From Isoetes engelmannii (Eukaryota > Streptophyta > Lycopodiopsida > Isoetales > Isoetaceae), in contig JAANSK020098906.1 of the NCBI GenBank assembly GCA_011763485.2, positions 1 through 26,879 of the forward strand: DNA of 26,879 bases, in the 5' to 3' direction. Below the pieces are notes generated by a model. It worked only from the letters and a program-made list of their open reading frames with translations. It was not told the DNA's origin and did not search any database. The position numbers and the translations under genes were made by a program. Positions 10,401 through 20,340 of this stretch are shown here, piece by piece (the first letter of the stretch is position 1; each line of letters begins with the position of its first letter).

Positions 10401-10909
10401 GAGATCTCGGTAGCTCTTTCAGAGCTTTGTCGGGCAAAGGACCCAGTTGAATTTCGAAACCAAACTGCATTGAACATTAAAACCAATTTAGTCACATGTT
10501 AGAGAAGAAGACTAGCTCAAAAGAAAAATGCCGTCTTGAACGCACCGGAATGTCGTCCTGTTTAAGGCCGGCTTCATATCTGTCATTTCGATAACGAGGA
10601 AATTCATAAGCGCAACTTGGTATGTCTAAGCTGTTCCTTGGAGCTTCCAGACCTGAACATAACAATCCAGCAAAGCACATAAGACCACTGCCCAATGCAT
10701 AATCCGGCGAATTAGGCAAAATGAGATTTGGAGCCCCCAAATCATAAATTTATGAGCAAAAACTTACCATCAGGAAGCTTTCGATCTGATAAGGATCTTC
10801 TGGGAGTTGGAGTATCATCCAGGTCCAACAAACGCCAGATTCCGGTAACACCCCGTGGCAAATCCCTCTCCGGTAGTGGGGCATTTCTGCTTGAACCCTT
10901 TTTGTTCAT
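7437..10909 (-). CDS. LONGIFOLIA/TRM family protein (DUF3741 and DUF4378)
   Basis: The minus-strand exons are 10909-10768, 10652-10546, 10464-8533, 8443-8260 and 8179-7437 (TAA). All junctions are GT-AG and in phase, giving 1035 residues. The start is the ATG at 10907-10909. Residues 117-131 carry SPSVVARLMGLDSLP, the DUF3741-type signature. A Gln/Leu/Glu-rich helical stretch lies near 170-215, a long polar Ser/Lys/Arg-rich middle contains two PRSRS motifs and ASLPNSPRLPR, and SPVSILD lies near 765. DUF4378 spans about 860-1030 (YVKDLLAVAEL, LLFDTVNEIL, LLKDIWREI). The last residues (LEQVILNSLIEETVFSL) resemble the C-terminal TRM motif that binds TON1. Family knowledge: LONGIFOLIA/TRM proteins associate with cortical microtubules and the TON1-PP2A complex and promote longitudinal cell expansion. 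The length is near that of seed-plant members. Which TRM subgroup it belongs to cannot be settled here. Confidence 0.9.
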
Positions 10910-11860
10910 CTTAGAGAGGTAATATGGATCTAGAATAGCTGAAGTAATGACTAGGGCTGATAAATCTCAGTAATTGCCCACATTTGGGCCTCTAGTAACG
11001 CCCATCTCTTGACCAGATCAAGTTTTAAGCATTCAGAACCCCCTGATCTTGCCGGAATAACAAATCTGCAAAAAGAAACGTTTCATCAGTATGTTAGAAG
11101 CCTCTTCTTTGCAATCAATCACATTGGGTATGCTCATAACGGCCTCACAAGTAAATACACGTGCAAATTAGTGAGGAAATGCCTCACACGGCTTAGCTGA
11201 CACTCTAGCATTCATATTTGAGCCTGAGAAGAAGAAGATGACCACCATGTCCTACCTTATATGCAAGAAACTGACAATTTCCAGCTTGTTCTTCGTTTTC
11301 CAATGCATTTAGTAGGAGAATCAATCAATTTCTACATTATTGGCATCCACATTATAGTGTTTATTCCACAACAAGGACTGAAACAGACATTTTCGAAATA
11401 AGAATGGATAGTGGCGCAGTCATGCCGAGCTCTTAATTGCAAGATCATAATGCAAAGGGGAGGCGAATCTCACCGTCCTGACTGAAAGCCTTCTAGAATA
11501 AATCGACGCAAAATTGACCTTGGAGCTTGAAAATCGAAGCCTTGCCGGAGCTACGGAAGGAAGAGCTCGAGGAAATGTATATTTGTATTGTGGCTATGGC
11601 TATGGAGATCGAAGATCAAGGCAGAATGGACAGGGGCAGGCTAGGGACCGCATTAAATTGTAGGAAGCATGCTTCGGGGCAAGGGGCCCAAAAGAAAATA
11701 AACAGAGAAGGGTCCGGCGGCATGGCTGGAGCTTGGCTATGTCTAAGTCCGGCAAAGATGAGGACAAGAGCCCGCCATGGCTCCAAAGTAGACCCGTGGG
11801 CCATGTCCTTAACAACCGGCTTTGTCTAAACGAGCCCCATTTTTTAATCCCTAACCATGG
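10910..11860 (-). promoter_or_regulatory. 5' UTR and promoter region of the LONGIFOLIA/TRM gene
   Basis: There is no convincing coding sequence on either strand. On the minus strand, CTTTTTGCAG near 11064 is a good acceptor. GTAGGA near 11256 and GTGAGA near 11474 are possible donors, so a 5' UTR intron is likely. The sequence between 11560 and 11830 is GC-richer than its surroundings, as for a promoter or CpG-rich first exon. ORFs in this part lie on both strands and look like by-products of that composition. The transcription start is not visible. Confidence 0.45.
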
Positions 11861-12056
11861 TTATTTTTATTTTCCTTTTTTTAATTAAGATATTTTTTCC
11901 TTGTCAGTGTGTATTTTGCTATTCGACATTTTTATCCTTTTGCTTTATTTTTCCATGCATGGTCCTTCTAGTCACTATCTTACTATTTGTCTCTTCTACA
12001 AGCCTATCAATTTTTTGCCTTCGAACTCTATCCATGTTGGTCGTTAATTTCCATGC

Positions 12057-12420
12057 AGTATGTATCATCAGCAGTTGTATCATCAGCAGTTGCCTAGCCT
12101 TTGGCCCCTTGATTTTGCCATCTTAACTCCTGATTTTGCCATCAATCTGCTCCTGCTCGTTGTTCACCTCACTTACAGCATCACTGCTCCCTCGCTCTGG
12201 TGGCTGCTACACTCCCACTACTGGCCACCCTTCAAAAAACTGGTAGTCAGTCTAGTCCCCGTTGGATGTTCATTCAAAAAACTGGTAGTCAGTCTAGTCC
12301 CTGTTGGCTGTTCATTAAACATGCAACGTTGCAACGCTTTCATCCCCATCAGTGTTCTCTACTTCTTTAACATGCAACATCACAACACATTCATCTTGAT
12401 AATCTTTCTCTACTGGCAGC
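12057..12420. repeat. cluster of decayed short tandem duplications
   Basis: A 15 bp unit (TATCATCAGCAGTTG) is doubled near 12063. GATTTTGCCATC occurs twice near 12110-12140. A 42 bp unit starting TTCAAAAAACTGGTAGTCAG occurs at 12231 and 12273. A roughly 50 bp unit starting AACATGCAAC occurs at 12319 and 12369, more diverged. The open frame across this block comes from the repeats. Confidence 0.7.
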
Positions 12421-13916
12421 ATTCATCATTTATTATTTTCTTATTCCCAGTAGTAGGCTGCATGAATGTTCAAATGACTACATAACTTCACTGCTTCTTC
12501 CCTCCCAACTCGCACTTAAATGCAATCTCTGATATCCTATATGAATATGAATTAAACCCTCCATCCATGCATATGACTACCATTAAAATATTGCTGATGG
12601 CATATCCTTCAGCCTATCTTCGAATACTAAAATTATAAGCACTACCTTCAATGTGTTAATCATAGGCTCAAGTCGAAATCCAAAGATGCATCCATCAAGT
12701 AAAAGGATGTTTGGTCTTATTTTATTGATACTGGTTTTTTGTGCATCCATCATGGGATACGACTATACCAATTTACTATATTCCCACACTTGAATTAAGT
12801 TACTATTCCAAATAATGTATTAAAATAATATTTTTATCCCTGTTCTATATTTTCTCAATATAATAAGGATGATCATGTATGAATTGTTATTTTAAGGCCA
12901 AAGTTCCTTTTGCACAAGATCTTGTAAGAAGTGGAGAACACAAAAAAATGCATGTATGAGCCCTTGCAGCAAAAAATAAATACCTATATATGCATATGGA
13001 AGCCAAACCTTTGAAGTTGTTCTATAGCCAACACAAGATAACAAGTATAAGTATGAGACTATTTGAATTTCCTGATTTATGTGTGACATCCTTGTGGACG
13101 GGCTAGGGAGAAACTACTAGGAAACTGAATCTAGGACACCAAGAGAAACTCAAAAGCCTACCAAACGTCAAAAGCATAATATGGAAACGTTTTTAATTTA
13201 TAGTTTTTAGAGGTTTGAAAATGTTATTAATCTAGAAAAAGCTTACAAACAGACACATACATGAATAAATCACTTATAACAAAAAATGTCTCCTCGAGGA
13301 AAACTAATCGCCACAAAATAAAACATCAGACCAATCAATTGAGTAGATAGACGTAAGTATAAAGAGATGCTACTCTAAAATGCAATTGTTCATCTCACTT
13401 TCTAATGAAAAATACTTGTCCACATGTATTGCTTAGCATCTATGAGAGTTCAAGACAATCCTTGACAATATTCTAGTGATGGACTTGCAAGATGTACCAA
13501 AACCACCGAACATGTAGGCTTTCTCATTCATTCATCTCAACATGTTTGGTACATTGCAAGCTACTCAGTAAAACAAAGACAAAACAACTCACAATTGAGT
13601 TGGCAAAGTAAACGAGATATGTCGAGGGGAAAAAACCCTAGTGATAGGCCCTTGCCAAGGAGCTTGGACAATCACAAGGCTATTGAAAATTTTCCAAAGT
13701 ACCTATGATATAGAAGAAGCCATAGAGTTACACTTTAGCACTCTAGTGATAACCAGCACACCAAAGGGGCAGATCCTTCAAGAAAATCGTTATCCAAGGG
13801 TTTAAACATTTCCAGGCTTTATTCCTACCCCATAGACCATATCACAAAGGCATGCATCATCCTAATACATGCATCACAAATACTAAAACCTATACATGAG
13901 AAGGTGTTGAAGTCTT
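12421..13916. other. intergenic, nothing recognised
   Basis: AT-rich DNA without a credible ORF, a recognisable transposon domain or a clear repeat. Confidence 0.5.
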
Positions 13917-14402
13917 CTCTAATAAAAAGTGAATCTAGTGGCCCAAAAAATGCATACAATCCACCCTGCGATGCATGCCTGCTAGCCCTCTCGAGAATAT
14001 GGATCTGGTAGTCTGGATCGATTCCATTCTCGTGATGGAGTCGCAAGTTGCATCAAAACTCCCGACCAAGAAGAGGACTTCAACTCCTAAAAACTTAGAC
14101 CGAACACGAAAGTCATCCAAAACTAGATAACAAGGTCAAGATGGAACAAGTTAGAGGACATGAAAAAAGGCAAGAATGGTCAATCCGTACAGGAAAAAGC
14201 CCCGCCCCTGCACAGGATCAAAAAGAAGATAATGCAACTGCCGAAATGACGAAGAAACAATGATATGAGAAGCTAGTGAAGTCCCATGTAATGAAAAGCG
14301 AACCCAATGGTTCAAAAAATGCATGCAATCCACATATGTGATGCATGCATGCTCTTCTTTCCAAGAGTATCGATCTGGTAGTCTAGATCGATTCCGTTCT
14401 AC
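13917..14402. repeat. two direct copies of a ~125 bp unknown repeat
   Basis: Copy 1 (about 13917-14044) and copy 2 (about 14281-14402) share a CAAAAAATGCATRCAATCCA block, GATGCATGC, GAGTAT or GAATAT followed by CTGGTAGTCT, and GGATCGATTCC-type sequence, in the same order and orientation. About 240 bp of unrelated DNA separates them. No coding or pol III boxes are evident. Confidence 0.6.
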
Positions 14403-14765
14403 CGCAGACCCATGGGAGACCGCTCGAGTAGATCTTGGTGTGTGTTTCCTGACACCATCATAAGATGGTGGGATGGATTTCCCATAAACATCAGATGTTT
14501 TGGTCAGTTGGTAGGCCGAGGTGGTTAAGGAACGTTACATTTAGGGACCACAAACATACCCGAAAAGATAACTAGGGCTGGGTGTGCTATGGTGTACCAG
14601 CTAAAATATTATTATTTGGGGACCACAAATGTCAGTAACAAGCACTGGATATTGGGAACTTGTGTAATGTTAAAACAAGTAATAACTTTAAGCATTGAAG
14701 CACACATTTAAGTCTCTAGTAACATTATCATTATCATCTTAATATTACGCATTAACATGTTCTTG
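14403..14765. other. intergenic, nothing recognised
   Basis: No ORF, repeat or regulatory site that I can support. Confidence 0.45.
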
Positions 14766-15218
14766 ACAAGGGGGAGTCACCTATAAGCCCCTCCACACGC
14801 CACGTGCATGGCTGGAAGGGGTTCAAATTTAGGACTCTCCCATTAGTATACGTAAGGAAAAAATATGGTTTTTCCTCAGAGTTTCCGTACATGAATGTGA
14901 GGGGTTATATCACAGAGAATGCAAAGCCCAGAAAGATTGGATTTTCTTAACTCAAGTGCAATACTTTTATAGTTTTAATCATCTTCAGAAGATGTTACGA
15001 CTCTTTTATTGTTTTGAGATTGAAAATAATTCTTTACGATTAAGATTCACAAGAGGGGTTTCTTAACAAGAAGGGTTATATCTATACCGATATTCAAATG
15101 TCGTACAGTAGATGTTTTTAATCTAAAAAATAGCCATATAGGGGGCTTTTTTACCACCCTATACACGCAGGTGGCATATGCCTTACTAAGAAGGTGAGTC
15201 CCCCGGGGTTCTTGACTT
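14766..15218. mobile_element. possible element with imperfect inverted ends
   Basis: The left end has TTCTTGACAAGGGGGAGTCACCT and, a little inward, GCCACGTGCATGG. The right end, read on the minus strand, has CCCCGGGGGACTCACCTT and, inward, GCCACCTGCGTG. The order and inverted orientation match, but identity is low and the spacing differs. A tRNA-like GGGTTCAAATT lies at the left end. A decayed non-autonomous element is one reading; chance similarity of C/G-rich tracts is another. Confidence 0.25.
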
Positions 15219-15368
15219 TTATTGTGAAAACTTTCTATTAATTTTGATTAAAACCAAAAGAAAAAGAAGTACATATTTCTTTTATTGAAGGACGTCAGTC
15301 TATTCATCAGCACATCATGAATACATTTTACTTCACTTTATTCTACATATCACATGCAAGCCAATCCA

Positions 15369-15537
15369 CTACCTAGGCGAGATATGCTAGGAGCTGCTTT
15401 GCATGTGATTATCCATTACATATGGCAAGTTTAAGGTCTCTACCACAGGACCGATTGATCATACTTGAACCCGTGAACTCGGGGCAATGGAATTTTAAGG
15501 TCCCCATTACTAGACCGATATTGGCCAGGTTTGAACC
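15369..15537 (-). mobile_element. tRNA-derived SINE, copy A
   Basis: On the minus strand there are two B-box sequences 65 bp apart: GGTTCAAACC at 15528-15537 and GGGTTCAAGT at 15463-15472. Each is followed by a similar block ending GGGGACCTTAAAA or AGAGACCTTAAA, so the element is made of tandem related units. The 3' part (ATCACATGCAAAGCAGCTCCTAG) matches copy B at 16772-16802. The 5' head with the A box is missing, so this copy is 5' truncated. Confidence 0.65.
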
Positions 15538-15540
15538 GAT

Positions 15541-16590
15541 ATTTTGAGAGCACGTAATGTCTTTTGGGGGTTTCAAAAGTGGCGCACCGTAGCATGCTTG
15601 CACTCAGGTAGACTTCCTAGTTTAGGTTCTTCTTCTAGCCATAGGTAAAGCATTCTAATCCATTGGACAGAATGCCAAAAAAATGTTGAGGACATGCAAA
15701 GATACCTTAAATGAGACAGCAGTTAATTAAGAGGTGACCTGATGATCATGTTAAATATGCCAATTGTTCAAGATATACCAGTATATTTCCACCCTCGCCA
15801 TCAAACAAGCCCGAGGGCAATTAAAAAATGGATAGAAGATACCTAGAGCACAACAAAGCAACGTTATGAAAATGAGAACAAAATGAAAGTACGTTAAACA
15901 TTGTTAGAAATATCTCTAAGTGACTTCATAACTAACAAGATACAAATTCAATTCCACATTCAAAACTTGACGTCTAGTTTAATCATTTCAAACTCTGACA
16001 ACTCGTAATTCCATCTATATATAAGTACTACACAGTTCTTCAGCTCCAGCTATAGGAGAAATTATTTCCAGATTTTATGAACCAACAAATTTAAACAGTA
16101 TTCCTATCTATAGTTAGGTATATGCTAGATGTAGAAGTCTAGACCACTTATTTTTTATTTTTAGTTTTTGTTTTCTCTCTCTTTTTTCTTTCTGCTTCCT
16201 TCCTTTCCCTAGAAAGACTAATTTTATTCTTATTAGCTTTAAAAAGACAAAATGCATGGCACACAAAACTGGAAATATCTCTAGCTACTATAAAGGGACA
16301 TCTATAAACTCTAGGATGACCAAATAAAAGACTGGTTATCAATAGGCCTATGGGGTTAGTCGAATAAGTATCGTAGGTTGAATTGGCATTTAATAAAATG
16401 TTCATGGAACATTTTTACACAACCATTGGTATTGGTGAGAGTGTATACTTGTTAAGGAGTTGTTATTGGCATTAACAAGCTAAATATACAAGTACATAAG
16501 TTTTACAAAAAAGAGAGCAAATAGGAGTGAATAAGAGTATCTTACCATCTCTTTTGGCACATTCGAAAAGATAGATCTAGGAAATGATGC
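15541..16590. other. intergenic, pyrimidine tract only
   Basis: No gene seen. A homopyrimidine-rich tract of about 65 bp lies at 16147-16211. Confidence 0.45.
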
Positions 16591-16594
16591 CCTT

Positions 16595-16802
16595 GTAAGA
16601 GGTTAGCGAAAGAATTGTACAAAACGAACCGCCACACCTGAGGTCATGGGTTCAAACCTGACCAATATCAGTCTAGTAATGGGGACCTTAAAAATCCAGT
16701 GCCTTGAGGTCAGGGTTCCAGTACGATCAACTAGTCCTGTGGTAGAGACCTTCAACCTACCATATATACTCGGTAATCACATGTAATGCAGCTCCTAGGT
16801 AG
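16595..16802 (+). mobile_element. tRNA-derived SINE, copy B
   Basis: A canonical B box (GGTTCAAACC, 16649-16658) is preceded by ACCGCCACACCTGAGGTCAT, as in copy C. It is followed by CAATATCAGTCTAGTAATGG and GGACCTTAAAA, as in copies A and C. A second, degenerate B box (GGGTTCCAGT, 16713-16722) comes one 65 bp unit later, then GTGGTAGAGACCTT and the 3' part shared with copy A. The A box region near 16598-16612 is poorly preserved, so the 5' limit is approximate. Confidence 0.65.
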
Positions 16803-17500
16803 TTTTGAAGAGTATAGTACTCATCTTCATTAATGCTCGGTTTACAACATTAGTAGATCATGTCTTCTTGCTCTTTCTGGGCCCATTTGCGTATTTCGAT
16901 TCTGAGGCGGTGTGCACTGTGCAAATGGATTCAATCAATATGTGCTTCTTCATGGGCAAATGCGCTAACAAGTATCGTTGTGGACCTCTCGCATGCATGG
17001 GATCAATCTGGGTTTTGTAGTGGGTTGTACTTACCAGCGTCCCAAAGCTTACTTAGAAAATATATGTCCAGGCCCTTCTTTAGGTGATTGTGGTCCTCAT
17101 TATTGTGTACATGTATGCATCTCTATTCCTGCACATTCCATCTAGAGAACCAAAGGGATTGTTACTCCATCCAGCATGCTTTAAGGCATTGTCAACCCAT
17201 GGCCATTGTGTAGATAAGGTTGGGAAGGCGAGTGTCTTCCATATTTACCATCTTCAAAGGAACTCAAGACCATGGACTCGTCCTAAATTTTCACTTGTCG
17301 TACCAATTTATTGATTTTCATGAACATCACAAACAATTAAACAATTTAGTTTCCTTGAATGTGGTTCCAATCCATTGAAAGACGTTATTTATATGCATCC
17401 ATCCATTGAGGAACTTTGTATGCAATCAAAATTGAGTAATATTCACCATCAAACAAAGTCATTAAAGTCATTTCTTCTATTTTGCCTAAATATTATAGAG
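16803..17500. other. intergenic, nothing recognised
   Basis: Short overlapping ORFs only, with no recognisable protein. Confidence 0.4.
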
Positions 17501-17575
17501 GCATTAAGGCCAGGATACACAAAGGCCCTAAGGCTAGGAACAAAAGCACTAAGATCAGGATTCACAAAAAGAATA
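17501..17575. repeat. three decayed ~24-27 bp tandem units
   Basis: Units of the form GGCATTAAGGCCAGGATACACAAA, GCCCTAAGGCTAGGAACAAA and GCACTAAGATCAGGATTCACAAA follow one another. They lie immediately left of the LTR-like block. Confidence 0.5.
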
Positions 17576-17579
17576 CAAT

Positions 17580-18223
17580 TGTAGGAGGTTTATTCTTATA
17601 ACTCCTGAGCAAAAGAAATAAGGTGCTAACACACTGTGGGTTGCCCTTATACATACAAAATGAGTAAGAAGACTACAATTTGGAACTCGAAATACTCAAG
17701 AAGAAGATTGAAGAATCTATATAGAACACAAGAATACGTACATAACCGCGAGGGTACAAGAGAATTTGAACAATAATGGTTCACAACTGATGTTGAACCG
17801 GAAGGGTTATGTCATCCTTGAAATCTCTATATATAGGCCCTATTGCATGAAGTCCAATAGTGTATGGCTACTACCTAGCATAGGTGACTGTGCATTACTT
17901 GGCAGGCATGCAGTACGCCACTTAGCATCTCTACATGAATGGCACGTGGTAAACGTAGATGAAGACAATTGGCATGTCTTTATGATCATGGCGATAGTGC
18001 ATTTGGAAAGAGTCAATGACTTGTAACTAAATATTGTTGGCTCAAAACCAGTCTCCAACATAAGACTTTTGCACATGTGTGATGATCGTCAACATAAGAC
18101 TTTTGCATATGCGATCATCAACTTAAGACTTTTGCATATGTGTGACGATCATCTTGGAACCCGTCTCCAACATAAGGCTTTTGCATATGTGTGATGATCA
18201 TCTTTAAACCAACTCGACAGCCA
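17580..18223 (-). mobile_element. LTR-like block (possible solo LTR)
   Basis: On the minus strand there is a repeat-rich upstream part, then a TATA box (CCTATATATAGAG near 17825-17840), then about 250 bp ending CTCCTACA at 17580. That right-hand part contains CTTGTACCCTCG and many TTCTTC/CTTCTT tracts, typical of LTR leader sequence. This architecture (U3 with repeats, TATA, R/U5, terminal CA) fits an LTR. I could not find a primer-binding site, polypurine tract, second LTR or target-site duplication, so the limits and identity are tentative. Confidence 0.35.
18045..18207. repeat. four tandem ~29-48 bp units
   Basis: Units start with CAAC(A/T)TAAG(A/G)CTTTTGCA at 18057, 18090, 18119 and 18168. 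Each continues with ATGTGTGATGATCAT-like sequence. Two units carry an extra segment with GTCTCCAAC. In the LTR reading above these would be U3 enhancer-type repeats. Confidence 0.8.
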
Positions 18224-18890
18224 GATCCCAACGTAACGACATGCTAACAAGGATCAACGGAGCCCAAGGCTGTTGCTTCACGTCACCTAACGCCAATTTA
18301 CAAAACTTATAAATCGTCTGATCGGTACATCAGACGGTACAATCTAGAATATTCTTTCAACCCAAGCACACAAGCAAGCAAGGATTTACCCCCAGGCAAC
18401 CCAAAAACTTCATAACTGGAAGGAACACCCGTGAACAAAAGAAATTCCTAAAAGTAGAAGCAGAAGCAGCGGCTTTCCCCGCAACTGTCCCTATCCCAGA
18501 ATGTCATAATTAAGTACAATCAGGATAAAGAGATAGCAACAAACAAAATTTGTCAAAAAAGGAAAAAAAGAAAAGAAAAAGAAAATAGTTACCATGAACC
18601 ACACCCTGCCCCTATGGTCACATCTAAATTCATAATTAATATGAAGTTGCAATTAAAACTGATATTCAAGTGTGAAATTTGAAGCATCATCCAAGAATTG
18701 AACTTGGATCACCCATTGGGTATGACCCGGTAATAAATTATTAATCGAATATTTCTTATTAGCCATAATAACTTTAGCTAACCTTTCTTCAAATGAATCA
18801 CAAAAATCTTGTGATTAGCTAAACTTTACAGGTTTTTCCTCTCATATTTTCTAACGTTTAGCTACACTAACCAAAATTCATCCCAAGACC
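18224..18890. other. intergenic, purine tract only
   Basis: No gene seen. An A/G-rich tract lies at about 18555-18588. Confidence 0.45.
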
Positions 18891-18891
18891 C

Positions 18892-19007
18892 GTTACCTCG
18901 GGGCAATGGAATTTTAAGGTCCCCATTACAAGACCCATATTGGCTAGGTTTGAACCCATGACCTCTGGTGTGGCGGTTTAAGGTCCTGCCACTACACCAT
19001 TGTCCCG
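18892..19007 (-). mobile_element. tRNA-derived SINE, copy C, with intact A and B boxes
   Basis: On the minus strand the head starts CGGGACAATGG. A tRNA-like A box (TGGTGTAGTGGCAGG, 18985-18999) and a perfect B box (GGTTCAAACC, 18947-18956) lie 43 bp apart, start to start, suitable for a pol III internal promoter. The next unit begins GTAATGGGGACCTTAAAA as in copies A and B. The copy ends soon after CGAGGTAACGGGTCTTGGG, inside the second unit, so it is 3' truncated. Confidence 0.7.
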
Positions 19008-19660
19008 AAGAACAAAGCTAAAGTTACTATACATTTTCCCAATTATTTTCCTTTATTTTAGTCACTTTCTTTATGAAAACATACTAAAAACATACCAGTT
19101 AGTTAAGTCTAGGCCTCAAACTATCTTATGTATGCTAGGAATTATATATTTTTTATTTTAGAATTATTTTAGCTAAACTGGCCGAAACTTATTCCAGAAT
19201 TTTCTATGGTTTAGGGAAATGTTTCAAATGTTTCAAAGAGCTCGAAGATTGGTATTGGCGCAAAAACCGTTTTAGCTAACATTAATTTTTTTCCAAGTTT
19301 GTCCATTTACTTTAGCCAACCTTTTTTGAAAATGTGCTGAAAAATTGCCAAATTGCTAAGTTTAATCCTTAAATAATTCCATGGGTGTGGCGTACCCGAG
19401 GTCCACGCTTACCGAATTGCAACTCTTGAATCTAAAAATAGAAAATATGATAATACATGTCCTCACAAATTCAAATATCATATTAATTTATATACTTAAT
19501 TTTCAATAAGACAAGGAGAATAGGAGCACAAGAGCCACATAGTGTTGGTGCTATCACATCACCAGACACTAGGAGAAAAGGGGAGGGTTAGAAGGGGGAG
19601 GGAGTTGTCCTCACCTCAGCACCATATTTACAACATAATACACTGCATAGCTTCACAAGG
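19008..19660. other. intergenic, nothing recognised
   Basis: AT-rich, with no credible ORF. Confidence 0.45.

Positions 19661-19732
<72 letters not shown>
19661..19732. repeat. (AAC)24 microsatellite
   Basis: About 72 bp of uninterrupted AAC trinucleotide. An apparent poly-Asn frame across it is not a gene. It may be the tail of a retroelement, but I see no element upstream. Confidence 0.95.
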
Positions 19733-19735
<3 letters not shown>

Positions 19736-20089
19736 AGTTTAGAGCAAATGACTGTTCATAGGATTTCTCCACAGCAACTCGTATCTTCTTTGATGTCTAG
19801 TCATTAATGCCTTGACCAGGCTCACATCCAACCGGCCTCTTGGATAAGGTTCAAGATGCTGAGATGTCCGTTAACATGGTAACTGCCTCCAGGGACTACT
19901 TTCTCTGTGTAGGAGGACCTATACTCTCTTCAGGTATGTAACCATAGAGTGGAGCTATGCAAGATGAGAGAAGCACATCTGCAAAAGGAATACGTGGTTT
20001 ACAGAGGAGGCGTATCAATTATTCTAGAACACTGGCCTTCTAACCCCTGGTTTGACTATCCGTAGATAATCTAAAAGTCCATGTTTAGC

Positions 20090-20340
20090 TCTATTCAAGT
20101 CTTCGAGCCCTCTTCAATTGTTTGGGCTATTCTGCCCATGCTTGTTATTTGTTGTTTTGTGGGTCTAGTCCCCTTGTTTGGTTTGGGCTTAATGACCCTG
20201 TTCATTTCATTGTCCATTGACCTTGGTGGTCTCCGTAGACGTAACAATTCATGTTTGTCTGTCTGCCTGTTTGCCTGCCTGCCTATCTGTTTGACTGCAT
20301 GTCTGTCTGTCTATCTGTCTGTCTGTCCTGCTTGCTTGCT
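20090..20340 (+). mobile_element. LINE 3' end with a TGTC/TGCC tail (copy 2)
   Basis: The hairpin GGTCTCCGTAGACGTAA (20229-20245) is followed by an imperfect tetranucleotide array of TGTC, TGCC and TATC units to about 20340. The 140 bp upstream is T/G-rich with no frame and could be LINE 3' UTR. The 5' limit of the element is not visible. Confidence 0.5.

Noticed and set aside
11527-11829. A 100-residue plus-strand ORF with overlapping minus-strand ORFs
   Set aside because: Open frames on both strands in a GC-richer promoter-like block, with no recognisable protein.
14771-14841. A tRNA-like fold (GGGAGTC ... GACTCTCCC with GGTTCAAAT)
   Set aside because: The acceptor stem has an extra base, and the T stem and anticodon arm do not pair. 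It is more likely chance or a decayed element end.
18045-18207. CRISPR-like array
   Set aside because: The units differ in length, are diverged, have no spacers, and the window is plant nuclear DNA.
19542-19742. ORF with a poly-Asn tract
   Set aside because: It is the AAC microsatellite read through.
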